Of a stretch of 59,159 nucleotides of DNA, positions 10,066 through 20,310 are shown piece after piece; positions within the stretch are counted from its first letter, which is position 1; every line of letters begins with the position of its first letter. This DNA comes from Candidatus Woesebacteria bacterium (GTDB lineage: Bacteria; Patescibacteriota; Microgenomatia; UBA8517): contig JAGUZK010000060.1 in NCBI GenBank assembly GCA_020060845.1, positions 1 through 59,159 of the forward strand, in the 5' to 3' direction. The notes under the pieces are model-generated. The model saw only the letters and a program-made list of their open reading frames with translations. It did not search any database and was not told where the DNA came from. Made by a program: the position numbers and the translations under genes.

Positions 10066-10458
10066 TTAGATGTTCTCCTCATGCACTTTACCTTCTAATA
10101 TTGCTCCGAGTACACCATTGACAAAACTTGGTGTACTTTCACTGCCAAAAAGCTTTCCCAATTCCACAGCCTCGTCTATAACAACTTTTGTGGGGGTACT
10201 GGTAAATTTAAGTTCATATACCCCAAGTCTAAGTATTGCCAGGTCAATTCGGTTTAGTTTGTCAATAGGGCGCTGAGGAGCAGCTTTTGAAATCATCTCG
10301 TCTATAGTTTTGACATTCTTCAAAATAAGTTTGGTAAGCTCAGATGCATTTTCTTGATTTGTAAATCCTTGTGCAAACAATTCCTTTACAGTCTTAATGC
10401 GTTTAATATGCCTGGGGTCTTTTGCTGTTTTCATTGGGCAAATTCTAGCTCTTTTCAA
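10066..10458 (-). CDS. nusB: Transcription antitermination protein NusB (start may be ATG at 10434)
   Basis: RPIDKLNRIDLAILRLGVYELKFTSTPTKVVIDEAVELGKLFGSESTPSFVNGVLGAI. Confidence 0.95.
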   Translation of the reverse strand: MKRARICPMKTAKDPRHIKRIKTVKELFAQGFTNQENASELTKLILKNVKTIDEMISKAAPQRPIDKLNRIDLAILRLGVYELKFTSTPTKVVIDEAVELGKLFGSESTPSFVNGVLGAILEGKVHEENI

Positions 10459-10460
10459 TC

Positions 10461-10625
10461 CTAGTCACGATAGTACCCGCAGTTGGGGCACGCCGTATGG
10501 TTTTTGCGAAGCTTGCCACATTTTTTGCATTTGACAACCCCACTAATTACCCTTCTTTTTGATGGAGAGTTTCTTCTCTTTCCGCTCCTTGAGTGTGTGT
10601 GTTTCTTTTTTGGAACTGGTGCCAT
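10461..10625 (-). CDS. rpmF: 50S ribosomal protein L32 (54 aa, absent from the ORF track)
   Basis: Manual translation MAPVPKKKHTHSRSGKRRNSPSKRRVISGVVKCKKCGKLRKNHTACPNCGYYRD*. Confidence 0.96.
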   Translation of the reverse strand: MAPVPKKKHTHSRSGKRRNSPSKRRVISGVVKCKKCGKLRKNHTACPNCGYYRD

Positions 10626-10671
10626 AACTTAGCAATTTTAGTCTTAATAGGAAGAATGTGCAATACCAAGA

Positions 10672-12687
10672 TTAGTTTAGCAAAGTTATATCTCCATAGA
10701 AATATCTAAAGATTTGAGTAAACAGTTTTTTGTCTTTTGAAATTTCTTCTGAGGTGTTTTTGGCTTTTTTTATTAAGTCAAAATCACTCCAGCTAGCAGC
10801 TTTTAATTTTGAAAAGCCGCTTTGTGCGGTGCCAAAAATTTCTCCCGGGCCACGTAGTTCAAGGTCCATTTGAGCAAGTTTTGCCCCCGAATGATGTTTG
10901 CTAAGGAGGCTTAATCTTTTATGAATTTTTTCTGAGTGGCTTTGGGTGAACAAGAGGCAGTAGGATTTTTGGTTACCTCTCCCCACTCTGCCTCTTAATT
11001 GGTGTAGTTGGGCAAGCCCGAAACGCTCTGCTGCCTCAATCACTATTATTGCGGCTCTTGGAATATCCACTCCAACTTCTACCACAGCAGTAGAAACCAA
11101 GATGTCGATTTTTCCGTTTCTGAGATTGTCAATCACTCTTTCTTTTTCAGGAGTTTTTAGCCTTCCATGCAAAAGCCCAACACCAAATTCTGGAAATACT
11201 TTTCTAACATTTTCAAATTCTTTTTTTGCTGACTTTATATCTTTTAGGGATTCCTTGTCCGATTCCTCTATCAGCGGGCAAACTATGAAAACCGCAATTT
11301 TCTCATTGATTATCTTTTGTCTGATCCATTCATATGCCCCTACTCTTTTTTCCGGAGGAACGATCCAAGTTGTGGTGGGAATTCTGCCCTTTGGCATCTC
11401 GTCTAGCACTGAGAGGTCTAGGTCTCCATATAAACTCATTGCTACAGTTCTTGGGATTGGCGTTGCTGTCATAGTTAAAACATGCGGAATTTTTCCCTTT
11501 TTTCCACCCTCAACTATTAGGTGTGTCCGTTGTTCAACACCGAAGCGATGTTGCTCATCAATGACGACAAGTGCGACTTTGTCAAAGTCTAGGTTTCTAT
11601 GGAGAAGTGCATGGGTGCCAACAAAAATATCTGTTTTACCCTCGGTGGTTTTTGATATAGATCCAGAGAGAAGAGAAATTTTTATATCTTGATTTTTAAA
11701 TATGCTCTGTAGCGTGTTGTAGTGTTGGATAGCAAGTATTTGGGTTGGTGCCATAATTGCACTCTGGTATCCTAAAGTGTAAGCTGCGTAGCAGGCCGCA
11801 GCGGCAACTGCTGTTTTTCCCGATCCCACATCGCCCTCTAAAAGCCTATTCATTGGTGTTGTTTTTTGGAGGTCGCTGAAGATTTCTTTAATTGCAGTAA
11901 TCTGGCTGTTTGTTAGTTGAAAAGGAAGCATCTTTTCATATCTTGATAGGATGTCTTTTTTGATGTTTAGCTGAGCTGTGGATTTATGGGATTTCCAATT
12001 TTCTTTTCTTTTTTGGTTTGTGATGAAGAGTTTTAGCAACTCATTAAACCCCAGCCTTCTTCTTGCCAATTCTACTTTTTCAAGATCGCTGGGTTTATGG
12101 GCCGTTTGGACCGCATCCTTAAATGACATCATGCCAACTGCAAATTTTTCAGGAATAAATTCTTTTAGAAGCTCCGGATAATTGTCGATCAGGAAGCCAA
12201 TTTTTGTCCTAAACCACTTCGAGGTTATTCCCTTTGTCTCAGGATATATTGGGAAAATGAGCTTGTCACTTGAAGGTATAGAGCCTTCCCAGTGTTGAAA
12301 AAGTGGAGTAACTAGCGCCTTCTGTCTGCCAATCCATTCCACTCTTCCTGAAAAGATGTAATTGCTCCCCCTTCTTATAATCGATGAAAGGTATGGTTGG
12401 GAGAACCACACGGCCTTGATCTTGCCAAATTGGTCTGACAGCTCTGCTACAAACATTTTCTTCCCACTTTTTGAGTAGATGTGGGAAGTGTTATCTACCT
12501 GGGCTTTTATTGATACAGCTTCCCCCACTCTTGCTTGGGTTGTTGTTACTATCTTGCGGAAATCTTCATACCTAAATGGGATGTGGTATAGTAAATCCTC
12601 AATGGTAGTAATCCCCAGCTTTTCCATCTTCTTTTTTACGATACTTCCGACTCCAGAGATATCAGTTACCCGGCTGTGGAGATCCAT
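10672..12687 (-). CDS. recG: ATP-dependent DNA helicase RecG
   Basis: LLEGDVGSGKTAVAAAA, DEQHRFGVEQR, TATPIPRT, LHQLRGRVGRG. Confidence 0.97.
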   Translation of the reverse strand: MDLHSRVTDISGVGSIVKKKMEKLGITTIEDLLYHIPFRYEDFRKIVTTTQARVGEAVSIKAQVDNTSHIYSKSGKKMFVAELSDQFGKIKAVWFSQPYLSSIIRRGSNYIFSGRVEWIGRQKALVTPLFQHWEGSIPSSDKLIFPIYPETKGITSKWFRTKIGFLIDNYPELLKEFIPEKFAVGMMSFKDAVQTAHKPSDLEKVELARRRLGFNELLKLFITNQKRKENWKSHKSTAQLNIKKDILSRYEKMLPFQLTNSQITAIKEIFSDLQKTTPMNRLLEGDVGSGKTAVAAAACYAAYTLGYQSAIMAPTQILAIQHYNTLQSIFKNQDIKISLLSGSISKTTEGKTDIFVGTHALLHRNLDFDKVALVVIDEQHRFGVEQRTHLIVEGGKKGKIPHVLTMTATPIPRTVAMSLYGDLDLSVLDEMPKGRIPTTTWIVPPEKRVGAYEWIRQKIINEKIAVFIVCPLIEESDKESLKDIKSAKKEFENVRKVFPEFGVGLLHGRLKTPEKERVIDNLRNGKIDILVSTAVVEVGVDIPRAAIIVIEAAERFGLAQLHQLRGRVGRGNQKSYCLLFTQSHSEKIHKRLSLLSKHHSGAKLAQMDLELRGPGEIFGTAQSGFSKLKAASWSDFDLIKKAKNTSEEISKDKKLFTQIFRYFYGDITLLN

Positions 12688-12717
12688 ATTATACCTAAAA
12701 GGATATCACAAAGAAGC

Positions 12718-12834
12718 TTAGAAGGCGTAAAGGAAAAGCGGCAAAAAAGTTGACAGTAAAAGACCAAACGAAGCAATTATTAAAAGAAAGATGAAAAGGG
12801 CTCTTTTTTTGTCCTTAATCAATTTAATTTTCAT
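12718..12834 (-). CDS. 38-aa single-TM small protein
   Basis: Manual translation MKIKLIKDKKRALFIFLLIIASFGLLLSTFLPLFLYAF*; basic N-terminus then TM helix, between recG and tyrS. Confidence 0.4.
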   Translation of the reverse strand: MKIKLIKDKKRALFIFLLIIASFGLLLSTFLPLFLYAF

Positions 12835-12840
12835 AAGGTA

Positions 12841-13989
12841 TTAATTAACCTGCACGAATATTTTTGTGCCTATCTTTATTTTATCACCTGTTTTTGTTTG
12901 ATAGGAAGGATCTATGACCGTAATGTTATTTACATCAACTGCATGCTCAAGTATCAATCTTTTTGCTTTTGTCTTGCTTCCCGCGATTTTGGCAATTGTT
13001 GCCACAAGAGTTCCCATATTCTCAACTTTCTGCTCAAACTTTGGATTTTGCCGTTGGAATGTTTCCTCAAAATATTGCTGTGCTTTTTTGGCATCTTCTT
13101 GAGAGTGTAGCTCCATGACAATTTGGTATGCGAGATATTTCTTGGCTTCCATTGGCGAGTGCATTATTTTGCTAGACATGTCTTTTATTGTCTTCTCGTC
13201 GAAGTTGGTTGCCAAAGTTAGGTATTGATTTATGAGGGAATCATCAATAGACATTACTTTTGAATACATTTGGATTGGGTCATCATCTACCCATATGGCA
13301 TTACCTTGGGACTTACTCATCTTTTTGCCGTCTGTGCCCATAAGATAGTCGGTGACGAGTATGAATGATTCCTTGTTGCGTAGGTCTTTCTGTAATATTC
13401 TTCCCGCTTGCATATTAAATGTTTGATCGGCAGCTCCGATTTGGATATCCGTGTCCATCCAGTAGCTGTCATACCCCTGCATCACCGGGTATAGAGCTTC
13501 GTCTAAACGGACTCGTTTACCGGACTTTAGTCTCTCTTTAATTAGCTCGCGGCTAATAAAATCGCCAAGGCTGAAGTGTTGGGTTAATTTGATAATCTCT
13601 TCAAATGTAAGTTTTTTTAGCCAGCTACTGTTATAGCGGACGTTGATTTTGGTGACATCTATGATTTTTGATGCCTGACGGACATAATCTTTGAGATTTT
13701 TTCTAACTTCGTCCTTGGTAAGTATTGGTCTTTCGGAATTTTTGTCGGATGTGTCCCCTATCAGTGTGGTGAAATCTCCTATAAGAAAGGTCACATTGTG
13801 CCCAAGATCCACAAACTTTTGAAGCTTACGCAATGGGACAGTATGGCCAATATGGATTCTTGGTGCGGTTGGATCAATGCCCAGATAGGCATTAAGTTTC
13901 CTGCCGGATTTTAGCTGTTTTTTTAATTCCTCTTTAGATGGGATTATATTTACTACTCCTCTTGTTAATAATTCTTCGATAACGTCCAT
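12841..13989 (-). CDS. tyrS: Tyrosyl-tRNA synthetase
   Basis: AYLGIDPTAPRIHIGHTVPLRKL, KMSKS, C-terminal S4-like domain. Confidence 0.96.
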   Translation of the reverse strand: MDVIEELLTRGVVNIIPSKEELKKQLKSGRKLNAYLGIDPTAPRIHIGHTVPLRKLQKFVDLGHNVTFLIGDFTTLIGDTSDKNSERPILTKDEVRKNLKDYVRQASKIIDVTKINVRYNSSWLKKLTFEEIIKLTQHFSLGDFISRELIKERLKSGKRVRLDEALYPVMQGYDSYWMDTDIQIGAADQTFNMQAGRILQKDLRNKESFILVTDYLMGTDGKKMSKSQGNAIWVDDDPIQMYSKVMSIDDSLINQYLTLATNFDEKTIKDMSSKIMHSPMEAKKYLAYQIVMELHSQEDAKKAQQYFEETFQRQNPKFEQKVENMGTLVATIAKIAGSKTKAKRLILEHAVDVNNITVIDPSYQTKTGDKIKIGTKIFVQVN

Positions 13990-14085
13990 TAGGTTATTTT
14001 AGCTTAGACCCCAGCCCTTTTGCAAAAGACGATTTAATGGGGAGTTGGTTTGATTAGTTTGGATATTTTGCTAATATAAGACAAT

Positions 14086-16683
14086 ATGATTAATTGGAAA
14101 GAAAGGCGAAGGAGGATGTGGTTCTTAAAGCGAAAGCATTCAGTATCAAGCAAGACAAAGACATTTATCCTTATCTCAAGGGCTTTTTTTTGGGGAGTAA
14201 TCGCGCTTTTGATTTTCATTTTTGTTGGTATTCCTGTGTTTGCATTAACTCTGCCTTCCCCCGAGAAGGTTGTCCGCAAGGAGGGTTTCTCGACCAAGAT
14301 TTTGGACAGGAATGGTGAAGTTCTATATGATGTCTATAAAGACCAAAAGAGAACCCCCGTTGAATTGGAGGAAATATCAGATTGGGCTAAGATTGCCACA
14401 ATCTCGATTGAAGACAAGAATTTTTACGAACACCAAGGATTTGACCCAATCGGCATTCTTAGGGGCATCTTAAGGCTTTTCACAAGAGGCAGAGCTCAGG
14501 GAGGCTCTACGCTCACTCAGCAATTAGTTAAGAATGTCCTTCTTTCTTCAGAACGCTCACTGACAAGAAAGATTAGAGAGTTTATCCTTGCAATTCAGAT
14601 TGAGAGAAAATACTCAAAAGACGAGATTCTCAAAATGTATCTTAACGAAGCACCGTATGGTGGAGCAATATATGGTATTGAGGCCGCATCCGAAAGTTAT
14701 TTTGGGAAAAGTGCAAAAGACTTAAATCTTATTGAGTCAGCGATTCTTGCAGGTATTCCTCAAAGGCCTACTTATTACTCTCCCTACTCCGAGGAAAAGG
14801 CTTACAAAGATCGAACCAAACAAGTGCTCCGTAGGATGAAAGAGGATGGGAAGATAACTCCTGAACAGGAAAAACAGGCTCTAGAAGATCTAGAGAGTGT
14901 TGAGATAAGAGAAAGAGGCGCTTCTTTTCGCGCTCCACATTTTGTTTTATATGTCCAAAAGATATTGGAAGAGAGATATGGTGAGGAGTCGGTTGAGCAA
15001 GGTGGGTTAAAGGTTACTACCACCCTTGATTTAAGTATTCAAGAGGAAGCCCAAAAAATTGTTGCTGAGGAGATATCAAAAGTGGAAAAGGTTCACATAA
15101 CAAATGGGGCGGCGGTTGTCATCAACCCACAAACTGGTGAGATTCTTGCTATGGTTGGTTCAAAGGATTTTAATGCTAGTGATTATGATGGACAGGTCAA
15201 CGTGACTCTCTCCCTTCGCCAGCCTGGATCGGCCATTAAGCCATTTACATATGTTACAGCCATCAAGAAAGGATATACTGCCTCCAGCCTCTTGATGGAT
15301 GTTCCAACAAAGTTTTATGGAGGCGAAGGCCAACCCGATTATGAGCCGGTAAATTACGATGGTAAGTATAGAGGGCCGGTGCAAGTTAGATATGCTTTAG
15401 GAAATTCTATAAACATTCCAGCTGTTAAGATGCTAGCTCTAGTGGGAATCAAGGACGTATTGCAAACTGCTTATGAGATGGGTATTAGGTCCCTCGAGCC
15501 AACTCCAGAAAACCTATCGAGGCTTGGATTATCCCTAACATTAGGAGGAGGAGAGGTAAGGCTTTTGGATATTACCGATGCCTATAGTGCTTTTCTTAAT
15601 GGTGGATTTCGTGTAGACCCCGTTGCTATATTGAAGGTAGAAGACCAGAAAGGAAAGGTTCTTGAGCAGGCCAAACTGGATAAGGGAAAGAGAGTATTAA
15701 CCCCAGAGCAGGCCTACATGATGGTAGATATTCTTTCTGATAATGATGCTAGGAAAGATGTGTTTGGAACAAATTCACTTCTTAGTATACCGGGAAGACA
15801 GGTAGCAGTAAAAACAGGGACGACGAATGATAAACGTGATAATTGGACCATTGGTGGTAATATGGATGTGGTAGTTGGGGTTTGGGTTGGAAATAATGAT
15901 AATTCTCCCATGCTTCAAGTAGCATCCGGCGTGTCTGGAGCAAGTCCAATTTGGAGAAGGATACTTCTTAAGGCCCTGGAAGGAAAGCCTCCTAAGTCCT
16001 TCGAGGTTCCAGGGGGCATAGTTACCGCGGCAGTGGATTTAGTCTCGGGTTATGCAGCCCACGATGGTTTTCCATCTAGAATTGAAAAGTTTATTGACGG
16101 AACACAACCTGGCGATGACCCAGTACATGTTAAGCTTAAGGTCTGTAAAACCGATGGGAAAAAAGCAACTCCTGGGGATATAGTTAGTGGGAATTATGAA
16201 GAAAAAGAGTATTTTATTTTTAAGGAAAAGGATCCATTTGCTAAAGAAGGTGAAAATCGCTGGCAAGATGGGATAAATCTTTGGCTGGCAACTCAAGCAG
16301 ATCCCCGCTACCATCCACCAGAAGACTTTTGCGGGTCGACTAACCCCGTTAGTGTTGAATTTGTAAATCCCAAGGATCAAGACTCGAATCTTGGCAATAA
16401 TATAACCATTGAGGTTAGAGCCGACTCGGTTAACAAAATTTCAAATGTTGAGATAGAGATTGACGGGACACATGTAGCAACTCTTGTCTCAAGGCCATTT
16501 AGGCATTTGACAACATTGCCTGATGGCGTGCATACCATTAAAGCTATTGCAAAGGATGAGAAAGGAAATTCTGCCGATAGAACCATTAAGATTGGGATAA
16601 ACAGGCCCTGGGATTATGTTACCCCCACCCCATCCCCTACTATCACTCCCACCCCCACAGTCTTAATAAGTATAACTCCCTAA
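14086..16683 (+). CDS. Penicillin-binding protein 1A (bifunctional transglycosylase/transpeptidase) with Ig-like C-terminal region and Pro/Thr tail
   Basis: EDKNFYEHQGFDPIGILRG, GGSTLTQQLVKN, SAIKPFTY, KTGTTNDKRDNW. Confidence 0.96.
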   Translation: MINWKERRRRMWFLKRKHSVSSKTKTFILISRAFFWGVIALLIFIFVGIPVFALTLPSPEKVVRKEGFSTKILDRNGEVLYDVYKDQKRTPVELEEISDWAKIATISIEDKNFYEHQGFDPIGILRGILRLFTRGRAQGGSTLTQQLVKNVLLSSERSLTRKIREFILAIQIERKYSKDEILKMYLNEAPYGGAIYGIEAASESYFGKSAKDLNLIESAILAGIPQRPTYYSPYSEEKAYKDRTKQVLRRMKEDGKITPEQEKQALEDLESVEIRERGASFRAPHFVLYVQKILEERYGEESVEQGGLKVTTTLDLSIQEEAQKIVAEEISKVEKVHITNGAAVVINPQTGEILAMVGSKDFNASDYDGQVNVTLSLRQPGSAIKPFTYVTAIKKGYTASSLLMDVPTKFYGGEGQPDYEPVNYDGKYRGPVQVRYALGNSINIPAVKMLALVGIKDVLQTAYEMGIRSLEPTPENLSRLGLSLTLGGGEVRLLDITDAYSAFLNGGFRVDPVAILKVEDQKGKVLEQAKLDKGKRVLTPEQAYMMVDILSDNDARKDVFGTNSLLSIPGRQVAVKTGTTNDKRDNWTIGGNMDVVVGVWVGNNDNSPMLQVASGVSGASPIWRRILLKALEGKPPKSFEVPGGIVTAAVDLVSGYAAHDGFPSRIEKFIDGTQPGDDPVHVKLKVCKTDGKKATPGDIVSGNYEEKEYFIFKEKDPFAKEGENRWQDGINLWLATQADPRYHPPEDFCGSTNPVSVEFVNPKDQDSNLGNNITIEVRADSVNKISNVEIEIDGTHVATLVSRPFRHLTTLPDGVHTIKAIAKDEKGNSADRTIKIGINRPWDYVTPTPSPTITPTPTVLISITP

Positions 16684-16741
16684 AAAAGAGGATATAGTAA
16701 TTAGTATTTTTTTGTGTTAGAGTATCTAATATAGTTTTGAG

Positions 16742-17113
16742 ATGCCAGAGAGAGAAAGGGAAAAAGGGTACCCGCTTGAGATAGATGGTGTTTCTTACCA
16801 AATTGACCCGTCTTCGAATGATATAATTTCTTTATTAGTATACACGGCTAGAAAGGATAGCGAAGGAAGGGTTGCGGAGTTGGTAAGAAGGATTTACAGA
16901 GGCAGGCACGGAAGAAGGCTGGGAAAAGAGAATCGGAGAGCTCTTTTTGAAGAGCTCAATAAAGAACAGCGTATAGCTGATGCTCTTGCCGGTAAAATCC
17001 CAGCAGATATAAGATTCATATTTTCTGAGGTGGACGGGGAGAAAAAAATCGTTGGGATTGAGATCAAAGGTGGAGAGCATAGTTTCAAAGGAAAAAGGAT
17101 AACTCGTGGTTAA
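16742..17113 (+). CDS. Hypothetical protein, 123 aa
   Basis: Open frame with TATAGT-6 nt-ATG promoter spacing; no family recognised. Confidence 0.6.
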   Translation: MPEREREKGYPLEIDGVSYQIDPSSNDIISLLVYTARKDSEGRVAELVRRIYRGRHGRRLGKENRRALFEELNKEQRIADALAGKIPADIRFIFSEVDGEKKIVGIEIKGGEHSFKGKRITRG

Positions 17114-19083
17114 CTTTTAACTGCTGCTTGGAATTTTTCTTCGATCTCTTTCAGGACTTGTTTGCGGATCTTTTCAACCTCTTGATCACTTAAGGTTTTT
17201 TGCGGGTGCGAATAATATAGCCTTAGAGTTACGAAATTCCCAAAGGTGTCAACCAGATACACATTATTGACCATCTCTACTTCTTTGATAGTCTTTATAA
17301 TTTTGCCCAATTGTGTGTTTTCTCTGATGGTTAAAGTTATATCTTCTATTTGGGGCGGGTATTTGGGTAGAGGCTTAAATATACTGGGACTGACCAGTTT
17401 CTTGAGAGATCTGATGTCTAGTTCGAAGGCTAATAGATCCTTCTTTATTGAAAAATTTCTAAGCACTTCTGGGTGCAATTCACCAAAGATGCCAATTTCA
17501 AGATCTCCTTTCTCTATTATTCCAGCTCTGGTTGGGTGCCAAATACCACGCTTTGTTATTACTGGCTTTATTTCAATATCATTTATGTTTAGCCGATCAA
17601 GCAAAAAGTCGATAACTCCCTTAAGCTCTCGGAAATCCAAATCGCACGAGACCGCAGATAATTTATAGATTTCTTTTGCCTCATCGACGGGACCCAAGTA
17701 GATCTTGGCAAATTCAAAAAGTCTCAATTCTTGGGCATTCGTATTTGCTCTGACTGCACTAATTAATGAGGGCAAAAGACTGGTACGCATGTACTCATAT
17801 TCGAGGCTGGCAGGATTTGCGATCCGGATATGGATTTCCAAATTGAGGTTAGCTTTTATTATTGTGTCCTTCGATGTAAGCGCGGAACTGTTAATCTCAA
17901 AAAACCCCGCTGAGGAAAGCATATTTTTAAGGAGAATTTCAAATTCTCTATCATATGAATAAGGGATTTGATATTGGGTGGCATTTCCTCCTGGAAGAGT
18001 TTTACTAAAACTGTTGTATCTGTAAAGTCTTGCTATCTCTTCGTATAAATCTTCTTTAATATTGATATCGCAGCGATGGTCTGGAATTTGACATTTTATT
18101 TTTTTTCCAGAAATAGTTGTGGCAAATCCAATTCTCTTAAGCATTTTTATTAGTTCATTTGCCAAAATTTCAGTTCCTAAGAAATTGTTTAAGTCGTCTA
18201 AATCAATATTCACTTCTCTTTTTTGCTTAAGAGTTTTTGGGGGATAATTGACGAGGCAGGAGGGTTTTCCTCCTGCATATTGGCTGACCAGATCGGTTAC
18301 TCTTGTTAATACTTTGTCTACTAGGAACACGCTTGGACTTCGCTCATATATGTAGCTAGCATCAGAGGAGAGTTTTAGCGTTTGTGATGTTTTACGAATA
18401 AGGACGGGATGATACACTGGGACATGGATAAATATGTTTTTAGTAGTTTGGGAGATACCAGTATTGGCGCCCCCTTTTATTCCGCACAAATCAATTACCC
18501 GGTTTTTGTCTTTGATGATAATTGCATCCTTCGGCAGCTTATAGGAGATATTGTCTACGCTTTCGAAATCTTCACCCCCTGTCGAGAGAGTCATCTTTAG
18601 TCTTTTTGTAAGGAACTTATCATAATCAAATGCATGTGTCGGAATTCCCAATTCGAACATTACAAAGTTAGTGATATCAACAATGTTATTGATTGGTCGC
18701 AAACCAACGAGTTTGAGTCTTTCTTGCAGCCAGAGGGGGGAAGGTTCTATAGTAATATCTGATATAGTTACACCAGCGTAAGCGCTAGCTAGTTTTGGAT
18801 CGAGGGATACTTCAATAGGCAATGAGCCGTCAAGATTGGTGAGTTTTTTGCTTGATGGTAGAGCCATCTCCGAGTCTTCTAAAAAGGCTATTTCTCTTGC
18901 TATGCCAGTTATTGAAAGCCAGTCAGGGCGATTGGGTGTGACTTCGATATCTAAAACCGGCTTATTGTCCACCGTTTCGTAACTTTCACAGGTTAAGCCT
19001 ATCTCAGTTAAGTTCCACATCAACTGTTTTATTGGGGTATTAATTTTGACGTAGTCTTCCAGCCAAAGTATCGGCGCTTTCAT
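17110..19083 (-). CDS. pheT: Phenylalanyl-tRNA synthetase beta chain, short form
   Basis: LDIEVTPNRPDWLSITGIAREIA; C-terminal FDX-ACB-like domain; downstream of pheS. Confidence 0.97.
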   Translation of the reverse strand: MKAPILWLEDYVKINTPIKQLMWNLTEIGLTCESYETVDNKPVLDIEVTPNRPDWLSITGIAREIAFLEDSEMALPSSKKLTNLDGSLPIEVSLDPKLASAYAGVTISDITIEPSPLWLQERLKLVGLRPINNIVDITNFVMFELGIPTHAFDYDKFLTKRLKMTLSTGGEDFESVDNISYKLPKDAIIIKDKNRVIDLCGIKGGANTGISQTTKNIFIHVPVYHPVLIRKTSQTLKLSSDASYIYERSPSVFLVDKVLTRVTDLVSQYAGGKPSCLVNYPPKTLKQKREVNIDLDDLNNFLGTEILANELIKMLKRIGFATTISGKKIKCQIPDHRCDINIKEDLYEEIARLYRYNSFSKTLPGGNATQYQIPYSYDREFEILLKNMLSSAGFFEINSSALTSKDTIIKANLNLEIHIRIANPASLEYEYMRTSLLPSLISAVRANTNAQELRLFEFAKIYLGPVDEAKEIYKLSAVSCDLDFRELKGVIDFLLDRLNINDIEIKPVITKRGIWHPTRAGIIEKGDLEIGIFGELHPEVLRNFSIKKDLLAFELDIRSLKKLVSPSIFKPLPKYPPQIEDITLTIRENTQLGKIIKTIKEVEMVNNVYLVDTFGNFVTLRLYYSHPQKTLSDQEVEKIRKQVLKEIEEKFQAAVKS

Positions 19084-19084
19084 G

Positions 19085-20119
19085 TCAGTATTGTTTTAAG
19101 ATTCTTATGTCGGGATTGTACAGTATCCTTATGTCGTCAATTTGATACTTGAGGCAAACAGCGCGTGAGAGTCCTATGGCGAAAGCGAATCCCCGCCATT
19201 TTTCAGAATCAATCTTGCAGGCGTTGAGTACGTTGGGATGAATCATTCCGGCGGGCATAACTTCGCTCCAACCGCTCCGCTTACAAAATCCGCAGCCTTT
19301 ACCATTGCAGGCAGTACAGCTTATATAAGTATCAACCCCAGGTTCTACAAATGGAAAAAATGTTGTAGCAAATCTGATTTTTACACCTTGGCCGAATAAC
19401 TCTCTTAGAACAAAATCAATAGTCCCTAATAAATCTGTAAATCTTATATCCTCATCAACTGCAAATCCCTCAACTTGCCAGAAGTCTACACCATGGCTAG
19501 CGTCAACCTGTTCGTACCTGAAACATCTTCCCGGCACTACCACTCGAAATGGAGGTTTTGTCTTTTCCATTATTCTTCCCTGCATAGCGGATGTATGGGT
19601 CCTTGGTATTAATTCACCCGGCTTATTTTTGGTTCCTGTGGTATCAAAAAACATCGTCTGCTGGGCATCCCTTGCTGGATGGTCTTTTGGAAAATTTAAA
19701 ATTTCAAAGTTGTAATAGTCTTTTTCTATTTCTGGCCCGTCAGCAATTCTATATCCCAAGAAGCTAAATATATCAAGAATCTTAGTCAGCACCTTTGTCT
19801 GGGCGTGCAAGTTCCCAATTCGCGGGAGAATTCCTGGGATGCTTAAGTCAAACCACTCACTCCCCGAGATGGATTTGCTGGTAAACTCATTAATTCTTTG
19901 CTTGATGGCATCTTCGATTGTCTTTTTGGATTCATTTATCAAAGATCCCAGGTTTTTTCTTTCGCTGGGGTCAAGCTCTTTGATTCGGCTTAGGAGATTA
20001 TTGATTTTGCCATTTCTGCCAAGGTATTCAATGCGCAATCTTTCAAGCTCCTCTTCTGCAACTGCATCCATGATTTGCGCAAGAGCCGTGTTTTTAGTAT
20101 TTATAATTTCTTCCCGCAT
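19085..20119 (-). CDS. pheS: Phenylalanyl-tRNA synthetase alpha chain
   Basis: RTHTSAMQGR, GRCFRYEQVDASHG.DFWQVEG, GLSRAVCLKYQIDDIR. Confidence 0.97.
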   Translation of the reverse strand: MREEIINTKNTALAQIMDAVAEEELERLRIEYLGRNGKINNLLSRIKELDPSERKNLGSLINESKKTIEDAIKQRINEFTSKSISGSEWFDLSIPGILPRIGNLHAQTKVLTKILDIFSFLGYRIADGPEIEKDYYNFEILNFPKDHPARDAQQTMFFDTTGTKNKPGELIPRTHTSAMQGRIMEKTKPPFRVVVPGRCFRYEQVDASHGVDFWQVEGFAVDEDIRFTDLLGTIDFVLRELFGQGVKIRFATTFFPFVEPGVDTYISCTACNGKGCGFCKRSGWSEVMPAGMIHPNVLNACKIDSEKWRGFAFAIGLSRAVCLKYQIDDIRILYNPDIRILKQY

Positions 20120-20230
20120 TTATTTTATTATATTAGATAGTTGGCCCAGATGCATTATCTTGGAATATGCGACATTGTTTTGATATTTCCCGACAATGAT
20201 CATCATCCCTGGGCCGCGATGTTGGGCATT

Positions 20231-20310
20231 AAAAAACCCCGCTTTTGCGGGGGTTAAAACTTTTTCTTGGTCCAGCAAAGCTTTAACTCCCGCTTAGGCG
20301 AGAGTAAAGC
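20231..20310 (-). promoter_or_regulatory. Leader-peptide attenuator of pheST (alternative hairpins plus intrinsic terminator)
   Basis: Hairpin 1:2 GCTTTACTCTCGC/GCGGGAGTTAAAGC (20280-20310); 2:3 GCGGGAGTTAAA x TTTAACCCCCGC (11/12 pairs); terminator CCCCGC-AAAA-GCGGGG-TTTTTT (20231-20252). Confidence 0.8.

Noticed and set aside
11102-11692. 196-aa ORF antisense to recG
   Set aside because: Ser/Phe-rich shadow of a clear recG reading frame.
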